This document shows, one piece after another, positions 47,461 to 59,678 of a stretch of 64,000 nucleotides of DNA. The stretch is from NCBI RefSeq assembly GCF_019578655.1, contig NC_063256.1, positions 26,522,342-26,586,341 on the forward strand. Reading direction: 5' to 3'. Source of the DNA: Ricinus communis. Its lineage: Eukaryota > Streptophyta > Magnoliopsida > Malpighiales > Euphorbiaceae. Position 1 is the stretch's first letter. Every line of letters starts with the position of its first letter. The position numbers were made by a program, and so were the translations under genes. The notes under the pieces are model-generated. The model saw only the letters and a program-made list of their open reading frames with translations, made no database searches and was not told the origin of the DNA.

Positions 47461-49068
47461 GTGGATATTTTGGAAGTGTATGTGTATGGAAGAAGATAAA
47501 AAAAGAGGGGGACTTTTAGGGATTTAGATATGTTATGGAAGGAGAAATGTTGCTAGAATAATGCGAGAGGCTAGGGTTTCAAGTATGGTTGATAGTATAT
47601 GAGTGTAGCTAGGGTTATCAAAATAAAAAAGATGAATATATATGGTAAAGGATGTGTTTCTAGGGTTTTGGAGGGAGGTTTTTTATTGGATGAATGTTTT
47701 TAAGGGTCAAGATTTCAACTTTGAGTTTCTAGAAGTAAGGAGGATAGAGGCACATGTCCCTAAGAGGGGAATGCGCCTCCTAGGTTCAAATTTCTATGAA
47801 GCTTGCCTTTGGAGTCTTAACCCAACATGGGTTTAGCCGATGTGGACTTAGCTAAGCGCATGTGAACTTGGTTTAGTCCATGTGGTTTAAGGTGTATTTT
47901 CTAAGGTTTTTGAGTCTTGTCTGTCTTGATTTAGGGTGTTTGGGATTCTAGGCCTCGGTTTAGGGTTTTCAAGGTTACGAGACTCTGTTTCAAGGTTACA
48001 AGATTTTAGGTCTTGATTTCAGTGTCTCTAGGTCTTTTTGGTCCTAATATCAAGATTTCAGAGTCATATCAGTCCATTCTAGAGCTTCTCGGTGTCCTTC
48101 GGTGTCTTCGGAGCCTCTTTCCTTTATTATCTCAAAGCTCATTGTACCAGACTTATCCTGGTCTCGTCATCAGGTTATGTAATTGAGGAGAAAAAATTTG
48201 GTAGTAACACGAATCAAAATCATTATAACTGGTTTTAAAAACACAAAAATTTAATTCATGACATTATCATTAACCACACACTTAACACCCAGTACTCTAA
48301 ACTTTAAGGATATCACATCCAAAAGAATAATTAATTTCCTAGAAGTTGAATAAAACACTTCAATGAACCAACTCCGGCCAAATATTTTAGCAAAATTCTC
48401 AATTGTCTTTAAACTCCCTATTTCCTATAAAGTAGGAAAATGCAAAAATCTACAAGCAGAAACATTTCTTTCAAAAAGACTTCCATACCTTGTACCCTCT
48501 TTTTAAGTTTGAAATGGTAAAGGGGCATCAAATTGAGATGATTAATCCACCCATTGATCAACCTCCTTACCTTTGCCTTTTGATTTGTTTGTAGAAACTT
48601 TTATTATGAGAACCATCAAATCATTTTGATTAAGGGCTGGTGGAGGATTGATGGAAGGAATTATAAGAAATTGAGATTGAATGATGATGAATTGAAGTGA
48701 GAAGTAGACTTAGGGTTAGAGAGAAAAAGAAAAGAAAAACTAAGAATTTAGTTGAGAGAGAGAAAGAGAGGAAGAGAAGAAAAGAATAGGAGGCGCATAA
48801 GTTTTAACACATTTCTCTCTTATTTTTGTTTGTTTTTTTATTACAGCCCTTATAGGCGGCTGGCGTTTCTTGTAAGCTATGTGTTGTGTTGTGTATAAGC
48901 AATGATCATCACATAAGTGACAGCAACATAACATTTTAAGGCAAAATTGCCTCATTATTTGTAAGTGACGATGAACGACAACTCTACACCTATTAAAAAT
49001 GTGAAATTAAATCTAATACTACCAACTAAAAACATAAAATAAAATGAAAGAAAACTATGTGCAGTTGC
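47461..49068. other. Unassigned sequence, probably Athila-element 3' region in part
   Basis: No recognisable protein. 47930-48130 is a set of loosely repeated phrases (TTTCAAGGTTACAAGA, TTTAGGGTTTTCAAGG, GGTCTTGATTTC). The part next to 49068 is probably the region after the integrase frame on the minus strand, with a purine-rich stretch at 48715-48790. Confidence 0.4.
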
Positions 49069-50160
49069 TTATAGCAGTTGTGCACTTATGCACTCTACAT
49101 CTTTCCCAACTGAAGTTCCCTCAAAGTAAGGCTTCAATCTATAAGCATTCACTTTAAAAGTTTCTTTGGTCTTTGGGTTCAACAGCTCAATAGCTCCATG
49201 AGGAAAAACTGTAAAAACTTCAAATGGACCACTCCATCTTGACTTTAATTTTCCTAGAAAAAGATTAAAGTGCGAGTTAAATAAAAGAACTCTCATTCCA
49301 GGAGAAAATACTTATTAAAAGTTTGTCATGGATTTTTTTAGTCCTCTTTTTCTAAAGTTTTGCATTCTTACAGGCTTCACTTTGCATCTTCTCAAGTTCA
49401 TTCATTTGCAATCCTTTCCAGCATTGTTTAAGTCTATATTCAGCTCTTTGATTGCGCAATGGACTTTGTGTTCAAGCTCCACATGAAGATGATATGCCCT
49501 CCTAAACACTAATCTATATGTACTCATGCCAAGTAGGTCTTATATGTTGTTCGATATGTCCAAAGAGCATCATTCAATTTTATAGCCTAATCCTTCCTCA
49601 AAGATTGCAATGTTTTCTCAATAATGAACTTGATTTGCCTATTACTCACCTTTACTTGCCTAGATGTTTGAGGATGATACGAGGTTGCTCCTCGATGCAT
49701 CACTCTAAACTCTCTCAAAATACTTGAAAATAACTTTTGTGGGTAGACCAACCCCGTCCCTATCCCTTTGTCTTGAGATAGAATAGCCATTTTTTTCTTA
49801 AATCATCAGGGTAATGATTCATCAACCTATTGCTGGTTTTTATGAGGCCTAAATAGGAGAATTTGTCCTGGAAGCAAAAGAACTACTGAAAAAAATGGCT
49901 GCCAGTATTGATAATAATAGATCTCGGTGTTCCAAACCTGCTAAAGATATTATCCTTCATAAATTTGACCATAATATTAGCATAATTGGCTTAGGTAGGA
50001 ATATTCTCAATCCATTTAGAAACATAATCTACAAAAACAAGTATATACTCAAACATTAATGCCCCCAAACACCAAACAATTCAACCATAAGATTATAACT
50101 TTGAGGTATTTCATTCTTCTTCCCAATATTCCCACTTCTTTGACACTTGTCACATCTTAT
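49069..50160 (-). pseudogene. Athila-like gypsy integrase pseudogene
   Basis: Minus-strand blocks in order: a zinc-finger end IRCDKCQRSGNIGKKNE (about 50160-50100), YVDYVSKWIE-like core debris (about 50040), RFGTP (about 49940), ATSYHPQT..VKVSNRQIK (49690-49600) and the C-terminal LGKLKSRWSGPFEVF (49260-49210) followed by KVNAYRLKPYF. This is the usual path of Athila/Tat integrase. Numerous stops and frameshifts; dead. Confidence 0.85.
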
Positions 50161-50577
50161 GTATTATAAATGAGCTTCTTTAAATAAAGAATGCATAAAA
50201 CACTTGATTGGAGCACTTTTAAGATTGTCTTTTTACCATCAAAGTAACCTCCACGATTAGGTTCGTGGCAAAAAGCCTAAGATGACAATTGTTCATCCTC
50301 TAGAACACATCTCCTAATAATTTGATCCGGGTAGTTGTGAATAAGAATGACTCATCTTGATAATATTGCCTAAACATGGAAAGACATGTCAAGCCTTATA
50401 ATACCACAAGCTAAATAATTCATAATGTTAGCATATCATGACTCATGATTCACAACAAATAATTATTTATCAGAAAAATATTTCAAGCTTTGTTAGAACT
50501 AAGAGCATTAAAGTAAGAAATTAGCCTAGACAAATTAGCAACAACCAAATTTTTACTACTCTTTTTGTCTTTAATTT

Positions 50578-50760
50578 ATAGGAAAAAGAGAACTAAGGGT
50601 ATGTAAGCTATCACCTAACTGGGAAGGACCTTATAAGGTGATCTACTATTCAGGTAAAGGAGCTTATAAACTTGCTAATATGGGAAGAGTAGAAATGTTC
50701 CAATTATAGGATATAGATAATCTAAGAAAGTACCACCAGTAGTGCTGAGCAAAATGTAAG
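50578..50760 (+). pseudogene. Tat-type integrase C-terminal remnant
   Basis: The plus frame reads GKRELRVCKLSPNWEGPYKV, then GKGAYKLANMGRVE and LRKYHQ. The NWEGPY-V ... GAY-L ... N-RKY signature is the Tat integrase tail. One in-frame stop lies before DIDNLRK. It is on the opposite strand to the Athila integrase next to it, so two different elements abut here. Confidence 0.8.
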
Positions 50761-50836
50761 CATTTATATTGTGTTATTCTTTCAATAAAATAAGAGTAGT
50801 TCGTTTACAACCAACATGTTCTTAGAAATAAGTCTT

Positions 50837-50960
50837 TAAATGAGACGATTCGGCTAAAGGAACAAGAACAAAATCTCTAAGTAAGACCATTTCATTAGAG
50901 AAATAAGAACAAAGTCTCTAAGTGAGATAGTTTTGACGGAGGAACAAGAACAAAATTTCT
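50837..50960 (+). repeat. 41-bp tandem repeat, three copies, after Tat integrase
   Basis: Units at 50837, 50878 and 50919 begin TAA(A/G)T(G/A)AGA and end AA(C/T)AAGAACAAA(A/G)T(C/T)TC. Position and style match the 3' untranslated repeats of Tat/Ogre elements, as at 36110-36260. Confidence 0.85.
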
Positions 50961-51261
50961 ATTTACAAAGAATAAATTATATTATTTACTATATATATTT
51001 TTGGATAAAAATTAAATTATCTAAAATTAATTTTAATTATAATATACAATTTGAGTAGAAAATATAAAAAAAAAACATGAAATTAATATGAAGCATTTTC
51101 AAAAGTAAAGAGAAAAGAAACAATTTGTATTGTATAATATATTAATTATCCTATCTTTTCAAGCACTACAAGAAAATATTATATTTTGATAATAATTTTA
51201 ACAATGCTTTTAAAAATCATCGTTAGGTAGAAGAATTAATGATTTTTATAAAAAGTATATT

Positions 51262-52292
51262 TTTGCCTTTAACGAAACAAGAAGGTGGAGCTGAATTGGT
51301 TAATTTGAAAAGTGATAGCAAATTAAAAATCTACACTAGAGGAAGGGTGGAAGAAAAGAACACACAAGATTTATAGTGGTTCAGGTATTAACAAATCCTA
51401 CATTCACTTCTCAATCACTAATTGGGTATTTCATTACTCACTATTTCAATTACAATGGAGTTTTGCAACCTAACTCCCAACTTAGTATTTTGTGGCTAAC
51501 ATACCATTTTAACAAGAGTTTTTTCTAGGCTTACTCTCAAACCCAAACCTAAGTGTTTGCACTAACACTCATAAGAGCAATTAAAGTTCTTACAACAACC
51601 AACATAACTCTTTGTTTACATGAATTGGATACAAGAAGATGAGAAATTGAAACTCAATCAATATATGCTCAATGAGGTTGTTTATCAACCATTTAGGACC
51701 TTTTGAGGTGGTATTTATATCCTTGAAACCTTAAAGAGCCATTACTTATATATAATCCCCCTCTTTTTTTACTTTTACATAGTGCATTAAATGCACTGTC
51801 ATGATAAGAATCGCAGTTGCAATTCTTGAACTTCCTCCAATGGCTAGTCTAACATGGTAGTTGATGATCGGACACTTCAAAAATGTTCGTTGGTAGTTTG
51901 TAATAGTCCTTGAGAGGTGTGAAATCATGGTTGCGCCTTATGTGTAGTGATCGCGATTTTGAGTAATAAAAGAGACCAGAACCTACTGCCTCAAAAGAGT
52001 TAGATTTTGTGGTCGTGTGTCTTGAGTGTGCAATCACGATTTGTCAAAATCCTTCTACCAAGATACAACCTCTTGTCATAATTGCTAGGCGCATGCACGA
52101 AATGAGCTTTGAAGAACACCATTGAGGATGTTTTGAAATATGTGTTCGCACCAAGGTATTCTCAACCTTGACTCAAAGAGTTGAAATCTTTGTTAAATGA
52201 ATCAATTCCAATATTTAGGTAAGTTATCATCCTATCATAATAACACTAGATGAAATGTTAGTGATGCTTAATTTGAGAGTTAATATCAAATT
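51262..52292 (-). repeat. Older copia LTR (family A), part 1, interrupted by a younger element
   Basis: It shares the GAATTGGT, TTTATAGTGGTT-AGGTATTAA and TCTCAAACCC blocks with the other family A LTRs. It stops at ATCAAATT (52292), where the younger element begins. The missing remainder is found at 56919-56960. Confidence 0.75.
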
Positions 52293-53407
52293 TGTTATCC
52301 CTTGATACACCAAAAGGGGGTTGAATTGATGTTTGGAGAAGTGATGGGAAATTGAATAATTCAATTAAGAGATTATATAGATGATAAAGAACATCAATAT
52401 AAAGATTTATAGTGGTTTACGTATTAACCAACCCTATATCCACTCCCTAATCTACAATTGGATATTTTACTATTAATGATCCTTTTATGGGTGCAAGATC
52501 AAACCCAAGTGTTTTCAAGCTTATACTTAAACTTATTCCTAGGAGTTTTCCAAAGCTCACTCCTAAACTTAATGTTTGAGCTCACACCAAACCTTACAAG
52601 AGTTTCTTTTACCTAGGCTAACTCTCAAACCCTTTCCCAAGTGTTTAAGGCTAACACTTAAACCTTTACAAGTGTTTATGGCTCACACTTAAACCTATAC
52701 AAAGAGAATTTAATGTAAAAAATATAAGAAATCAATATGCAAAAGTTTGAGCGCTTAGAAAATTGAACAACTTTTGTTAAGTCTTTAAGATAGGTATTTA
52801 TACACATACCAACCTCTTAGAGACATTACAAATAGCCCACACTTCATTAAATGCAAAGTAAAGGTGATTTGGCAAAAGTAACTTTATACTAGAGAAACAC
52901 CCTCACGCTTTGGAAGCACCCCCATGCTTTCTGAATATAGTTGTTGGAACTGCAATGACTTTTGAACGTGGTATAGCTTTGTAGGATGATGACACAAAGG
53001 TCACTAACTTAGCATTTAATACGTATGCCACCCCCCGTTGGACAAGCACCCTCATAGTTGCTTGAAGCACGCCTAGAAGCGTAACCACACTTGAGCTTGT
53101 ATTACTCTCTACCATATTCTATCTTTCTCTTAATGGGAAGCTCCCTCGCGCTTCATAGGGAGAAGATTCTTTGGCTGCCAGGTGTCAATGTCTGACTAGG
53201 AGGCTTCTAGGTGATTTTGAGAAAAGCGTCTGAGCGCTTTGTAGCTTCAACAATGCTATTTTATTTTCTCTAAGATTGTTTATCTAATGCTTAAGCTACT
53301 TTAACACTATATAATAGACACCCAAAATATCAAATTCGTACATCTCAATTTGATTGTCAATATCAAAATCAAGAGTTTCCAAAGTCATGAAATGACTTAG
53401 GCAAACA
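52293..53407 (-). repeat. 3' LTR of the nested gag-only copia element
   Basis: Minus sense TGTTTGCCTAAGTC to GGGATAACA, about 1.1 kb. Its hairpin cluster is decayed (52900-52930, AAACACCCTCACGCTT) compared with other copies. Confidence 0.85.
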
Positions 53408-54608
53408 ATCTTCCCATTTTTGATTTTGAAAATTAAATTGAGTAAAAATAAACAAAAATTGTATATAGAATGCACAAAGTGCATATGCTCCCCCTTAACT
53501 CATGAATAAGTAAAATTAAGAAATTAGTTTGAAGTTGACCTCTCTCCTTTAATGTTAGAACTGATTAATTTTTGCACAAGTTCATATTATCTCCCCTTTT
53601 ATCAAGATCAAAAAGGAATTATACCACTTATTGGAGAGAATAGATAGAAAGAGTAAAAGAGATAAAGGATTAAGGAGCAAACTAATAATATCATAAGAAA
53701 AAAATTTCACTTATACCACTTGTTGAATATAAGCAACAATAAAAAAAAGAATAAGTACCAATTTTGCTTATATCCATATTTTTCCCTTTTATCCACCTTC
53801 ATTAAATTGGTGGGAAAAGTAGAGTTGATAATTGCTTATCTTTAGCGCTCACCATCCAAATACTAGCTTTCTTCCTTTGAAGTGGATTGGAAGTTACCCT
53901 ATAAGAAGATCAAGAGATGTTCTTGTTTGGTACCCATACAAACTTGGGTCTATAGTGGTTAGTCTTGGAAGGGTCCTCTAATTTGAGGTGTGCCTAACAA
54001 AACATATTTATATGCCCAAATTTCATACAATAATGACATTGAATATTGGGTTTGAGGTTCCTTGTGTTCAATGGTTTTATTACTTGATATTTGGATCTCA
54101 CCATATTCCTATCTCTATCATGCATACAAGAATATGTTTTATGTGAATGTATGCGCTTGTTCGCACTCTTGTTATATGTGAAAGGATGATTAATCCTTTG
54201 AGGCTTACCTCTTAGACCTTATAGTGCCTTCCCTTTTTCCTTAGGGAGAGGAGGCTTAGAGTATGCCTTAACCTCCTTTGGTACAATCTCCATATTTGAT
54301 GTTTGAGGTGTAGAGGCTTTAACAAAAAGGGAACTAGATAGAGATGATAATGATGAATCTCCAATAAAGCCTAGACCACATTTAATAAGAGGAGGTATTT
54401 AGGATACAATAACGTATCCAAAGCTTCCTTTTAAAAGGTATTTGGGATACAATAAATGTATCCAAAGCTTCCTTTCCCTGGTAAAATTTTGAAATATAAT
54501 TTCTTAACTCCTCTACTTCATTTTTCAAATCATTATTTTCTTTATGCAACTTATTAGGTGAGGAGGTTTTTTAAGAGATTTCATTTAAAGAGTCTTTTAG
54601 TTCTGAAT

Positions 54609-55798
54609 TTAAAGAAGTAAGATTTTAAACTTGTTCTTTTTTCTAATTTTCTTAAAATTATTTTGTAGTTTCAAACTCTTTCTTTTATAAAACTTCATTT
54701 TAGAATGATACTTTTCACATTTCAAAATTATGGCTTTTAAGAGTTCAATATCAATTATCTCATGCTTATCATGACTATAATCGCTATCATAAGTATGAGA
54801 TAAAGAACATACCTTATTAGAGTCATCTTCCATAGCCATAAAGCAAATGTTGCCAACTAATTTTTCATCTTCTTCACTTGAAGAACTATCCTCCCAAGTT
54901 GCCTTGTATGTTTTCTTTTTCTCGTTCTTTTTGTTCTTAATTTTATAGCAATCAGCCTTGACATGGCCTTGCTTGCCATACCCATAGCAAATTATTTCTC
55001 CACTTTAGCTTAAAGGAGATTTCTTGAATAGTCTCTTGTCTCTTTTCTTGTTCTTAATGATTTCCTTGACCCTTCTAAAATGCATTTGAGCTCTCACTTT
55101 CTTGAAGATGCCTAGTTGAGCTCTTGATGGTAAAGGACTTCTATTTGCCTTCTCTTTCCTTTTTTTCTCTTCCTCCTTTTTAAGAGCCATCTCATGGGTC
55201 AGTAGCTTGCCAATATGCTTATCCGTTGATACCTTACCTAAATCCTCATTAGTCTCTTTAATACTTGCCACTCTTAAACTATAGTCCTTGAGTGGTAAGG
55301 CTTTAAGAATTTTATTATTGACGTCAACAAGTTCATAATGCTTAATCAACTTTCTGAAGTTGTTAATGATGGTTAGAAGCCTATTTATCATAATATCGGT
55401 GACACTTAAATTAGGCTTCATTTAAAAAGCTCATATTTAGTTATGAGCAATTGAACTTTCTTGGACTTTTCTTGCTTGGTCCCTTTATGGTAATTCTCCA
55501 AGGTCTTCTAAATTTTGAAAGCAGTGGGAAGATGTTGAACTCTTTCATATTCTACTCTTGATAGAGAGCTTAAGAGAATGATCATTGCTCTTTTATTTTT
55601 CCCATTGGCTCTTCTATGAGCCTCAACCCATTCATCTATATCAAGAGAAATCTCTATACCATCTTTTTGCTTTGTTGAAAGCTTCCACTTCTTCCTAACA
55701 CAATCCTAAACATGCACCACATCACTATCCAAATATATTTTCATTTTCTACTTAAGCTTGAAGAGTGGTCTAAGGTGGTGAACTCCTTCATTGGCCAT
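54609..55798 (-). pseudogene. Copia gag (UBN2-type) of the nested element, frameshifted
   Basis: ATG at 55798 (MANEGVHHLRPLF), then KIYLDSDVV, a long block 55421-55005 (LTIINNFRKLIKHYELVD, LTHEMALKKEEE), a zinc-knuckle region near 54985 reading CYGYGKQGHVKADC, in which the second Cys of CX2CX4HX4C is Tyr, and an acidic/coiled tail (54839-54609). The collinear copy at 10972-13656 has the same Tyr. Several stops interrupt the frame, so no intact gag is made from this copy. Confidence 0.75.
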
Positions 55799-55856
55799 CT
55801 TGATCTTCAACTCTTGCACTTAAGCTTGATGTAGAGTACTATGCTTTGGTACCATT

Positions 55857-56918
55857 TGTTGTCCCTATATGCACTAAGAAATGAGGTTGAATTAGTGTTT
55901 GATAAGTGATGGGAAATTGAATAATTCAATTAAGAGATTAGATAGATAATAATGAACATCAACACAAAGATTTATAGTGGTTTATATATTAACAGCCCCA
56001 ACCTTATCACTAGGAGCTTTCTAAAGTTCACCTCCAAACTTAGTGTTTAGGCTCATACCAAACCTTACAAGAGTTTTTCTTACCTAGGCTAAGTCTCAAA
56101 CCCTTTTTTAAGTGTTTAAGGCTAGCACTCAATCTTTACAAGTGTTTATGGCTCACACTTAAACCTATACAAAGAGAATTTAATGTAAGAATATGAGAAA
56201 TCACTTTGCAAGAGTTTGAGCACTTAAAAAATTTAAAAACGATTGTCTAGTCTTTAAGAGGGCTATTTATACACATATCAACTTCTTGGAGATGTTACAA
56301 ATAGCCCATAATTCATTAAATGTAAAGTAAAGGTAATTTGGCAAAAGTAACTTTCTGCTAGTGAAACGCCCTAGCTTTGGAGGCACCCCCGTGCTTTCTA
56401 AATATAGTCACTAGAACTCTAATTGCTCTTGATACATGGCGTAGCTTTATGGGATCATGACACAAAGGTTGATGACTTAACATTTAATGCCAGTGCCAAC
56501 CCTGCGCTAGAGAAGCGCCTTCGTGGTTGCTTGAAGCGTGACTAGAGACGCGATGTGCTTGAGCTTACGCTACTCTCTGCCATATTCTGTCTCTTTCTTC
56601 AATAGGAGGCGCCCTCGCACTCTAGAAGCGCCCTCATGCTTCGCAAGGAAAATACTCTTTGACTGCCATGCGTCGATATCTGACTAGGAGGCTTCTAGGT
56701 AACTATGAGGAAAGCGTCCCTGTACTTTTGAAAGTGCCCTTACGCTTTTGCAACTTCAGCGATGCTATTTGATTTTCTCTAAGACCTTTTGTCCAATGCT
56801 AAAACGACTTTAACACTATATAATAGACACTCAAACTATTAAATTGGTACACCTCAATTTGATTATTAAGATAAAAATCAAGGGTTCCCAAAGTCATGAA
56901 ATGGCTTAGGCAAACTAA
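55857..56918 (-). repeat. 5' LTR of the nested gag-only copia element
   Basis: The minus-sense 5' end is mutated (AGTTTGCC in place of TGTTTGCC) and the 3' end is GGGACAACA next to the primer site. GC-rich hairpin relatives lie at about 56365-56395 and 56500-56645. Confidence 0.8.
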
Positions 56919-56960
56919 AAATTAGAGACCTTAAATAAGTTAAAAATATCTAGGTTAACA
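56919..56960 (-). repeat. Older copia LTR, part 2
   Basis: AAATTAGAGACC ... CTAGGTTAACA completes the LTR broken at 52292. The joined junction ATCAAAATTAGAGA parallels ATCAAAATAGAGA at 41406-41418. Confidence 0.65.
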
Positions 56961-57621
56961 ATGTCCATATATCAAAATTGATGATGCAAATAAGAAGGCA
57001 CGATGTATATTTAGATACTTGAACTTTTATTATTTAGTCACTTTAATACCTTAACATTCAATTTGACTTAACAAATCCCTAAAACTTTATTTTTATGATC
57101 TATTAAACACTTTTAGTTTTCATTTTAACCTAACAGACACCTAAACTTTGTTTAATAATAACATTAAAATACCTATACATAATATAAGTGGACATGTTGG
57201 ATGAAGACACATGTCAAAAAGTGTTTAAATATTATCAAAATTACAAGTTGAGGGGTTCATTAGGTTAATTTGAAAAATATGGTGTTAAAGTGACTAATAC
57301 ATTTAGCATTTTTTAATCTAATGATTATTCACATTTCTTAAATTACTAATACTTTTTAAGCTTATGCTTTTTTATTGTTTGTATCATATAAATAGTAGCA
57401 GTTTCTAGTTTACGTAGTAGACTTGATGATGTTGTTAATATGTTTTGCCAACCTAAAGATAAATAATTTATAAAAATAGGATAAAACCCATTACAAGGCC
57501 CCTAGACTTTATATGTTTATTTCATTGAGCCCTTGTACATCAATTGTATTTTATTATCTCTTAAACTTCTAGTTTTATTTTATTGAGGACTCTTTTGGTA
57601 GAAAATGAGAGTGGTGTATAC
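56961..57621. other. AT-rich spacer, possible MITE debris
   Basis: 57005-57300 contains phrases typical of non-autonomous DNA transposons (AGTCACTTTAATACC at the left, GGTGTTAAAGTGACTAA at the right, an imperfect inverted pair). A second such phrase set lies at 57475-57600. No gene. Confidence 0.45.
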
Positions 57622-59495
57622 TGATGTGCGTAAAATACACACATCTAAATGGGGTTTTTAAGATTGATTTTATATATATTTGGATGTGAATTGGTCCCAA
57701 CACTCACCCTATGTGTCTGTTTGTGTGCATTAGGTCCAAAAGAAGTCAAAGTATGATAAAGGGAAGAATTGGAGCATAATTGGACGTCAAAGTTGCCGAA
57801 ACAAGCTAAGTATGCCCATGAGGAAGGTTAACACGGCCGTGTTGGATTCAACACTGGCCGTGTTCCCAACACAGCCACCAACATGGCCGTGTTCCCAACA
57901 CAGCCACCAACACGGCCGTGTTGGATGCAACAAACATCAAAGGAAAAAAGGTTTTTAGGGAGCACGACCACATAGAATAACACGGGCATCAACACCAGAA
58001 CGTGTTGGGAACACGAGCATCAACACGGCCATGTTCATGGCAGCTGGTCAAAATCATTTAAAAAGAAAAAAAAGAGAAAAAGGAGGGCAACTAGGGTTAG
58101 GACGTCCAAAACTCATCTTTTTCTCTGTCTAAGGGTTTTCTTAGTTGAAACTAAGAGAAAAGGAGACTTAGATCAAGGTTTCACTTGGATTCTCTTCGAA
58201 GATCAAAGTTTGGCGAGGATTGTCGATTGGTTTCAATCCGAGTAAGAGGAACAAGGCCGTGTTCTCAACACGGTCACAAAACATGGGCCGTGTTACCAAC
58301 ACGGGGACAAACACGGCCGTGTTGGACATCAAAGAAGAAGTAGATTTTAGGGAGCACGGCCACAGAGAGTAACACGTCCAGGAACACCATCTCGTGTTTA
58401 GAACACGGCCAGGAACACGGCCGTGTTGGAGGCGACAGGGGGTATTAATTAAAAGAACGAAAAGAAGAGAAAGAAAGGAGGCTAGGGTTAGAACGTCCCA
58501 AACCCTAATTTTTCTCTCCCTAAGGGTTTGCTGAGCTGAAACCAAGGGAAAAGGAGACTTGGATCAAGGTTTCAATCAGATTTCCTTGAAGGATTGAAGA
58601 TGGGGCAAGGTTCGTTGATTGATTTTCAAATCGAGCAAGAGGAACAAGAATCGATTCAATTGGAGCAAAAGGATTTGGGGCTGTTTACTCTCATCCAAGG
58701 GTGTAATCGGGTTTTCTCTACCTTTGCTTATTGTTGTAATTGAATTCTTGTATATTTTGAGAATGAACATGATTAGCTAGATTGATTTAATCCATTGTCA
58801 TTTCTTTATTATGTTGGCTTGATATTATATTGTTGGATTGTTCGAGTTGGTTTTGTATTCTTCTTGTTTTCAGTATTAATAAAATAATGCATTATTCATG
58901 AGACGTTGTGAATTGTGATGTTTAGATTGCTTTATGAGATTGAAAAATCCGTTTGGTAATTGGAATTTTGAATAGCAAGAACTGGTTAATAATCGCTTAG
59001 AGATAAGGATAATTAACTAGCTGGATTAAGAATTAACAAAGCTTAATAGAGGCGGATTAAAGCTTAATGCTAATTTAAGAATCAATCGTTAGGAAGAGAT
59101 TCCAACTTTAGGTTATTAGGTTTAGGAATTCGGTTATGTCTAGAGAGAAACTGAATTCGGTTAAGAATTCATCCACAGGTAGCATAATTAGACTCACCGA
59201 TCCTTTATCTTTTGTTCGGATGCCAACTAGTTTAGATTCCCTTTGGGTTTTTCTTCTTGTCTTGATTATTTCATTTATCAATCACTCTTGCATCTCCCTT
59301 AGGACTTAGCTTGTAGTTAATAGTTAGTTTAGAATTTATTCATCATCCATTTTAGGTTAATATAATAAAGAACAAAGGAGTAACTCTGGGCTTTAGCTTT
59401 CCCGAGGAATACGACCTTGATACTCGCCATTAGTGCTAGACTGCATCGATAGGTACACTGCCTTAGATTGTAGCTAACACGAGTAGCACCCATCA
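57622..59495 (+). repeat. Athila-like 5' LTR (type I) with internal duplication
   Basis: TGATGTGCGTAAAATAC to GTAGCACCCATCA, 1874 bp, about 440 bp longer than the solo copies. Much of the extra length is a tandem duplication with a 391-bp offset: ACGTCC near 58102 and 58493, each followed by a TTTTTCTCT-TCTAAGGGTTT block and a GA(A)ACCAAG/ACTAAG-GAAAAGGAGACTT block. Perfect palindromes: CCAACACGGCCGTGTTGG at 57907-57924 and AACACGGCCGTGTT at 57830-57843, 58312-58325 and 58414-58427 (approximate for the last two). Confidence 0.85.
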
Positions 59496-59501
59496 AGTTT
59501 T

Positions 59502-59519
59502 TGGCGCCGTTGCCGGGGA
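59502..59519 (+). promoter_or_regulatory. Primer-binding site complementary to tRNA-Asp
   Basis: TGGCGCCGTTGCCGGGGA is complementary to the 3' end of plant tRNA-Asp (ending CCGGCAACGGCGCCA), the primer used by Athila-type elements. It lies six bases after the LTR end. Confidence 0.92.
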
Positions 59520-59678
59520 ATTATATGAGAACTAGAGTGAAATTTGCTATTTGTTAATTTAGCCATTTTTTTTCTTTCTTATTATTTAATGATTTTTTTG
59601 TTTATTTATTTTATTTTATTTGTACATATTTATTTAGTTTAAGTTTATGATTCAGATAGTGAATGATAAGGAGGTTCA

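Larger units (their letters stand above)
52293..56918 (-). mobile_element. Gag-only copia element nested in an older LTR of its own family
   Basis: Two LTRs (56918-55857 as 5', 53407-52293 as 3') enclose 2.45 kb. The primer site TGGTACCAAAGC (reverse complement of 55843-55854) lies two bases from the 5' LTR. AAAAATGGGAAGAT precedes the 3' LTR. The internal part encodes only gag; integrase, RT and RNase H are absent. AAATT at 52288-52292 and 56919-56923 is the probable target duplication. The element appears non-autonomous and would need proteins from a relative. Confidence 0.8.
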
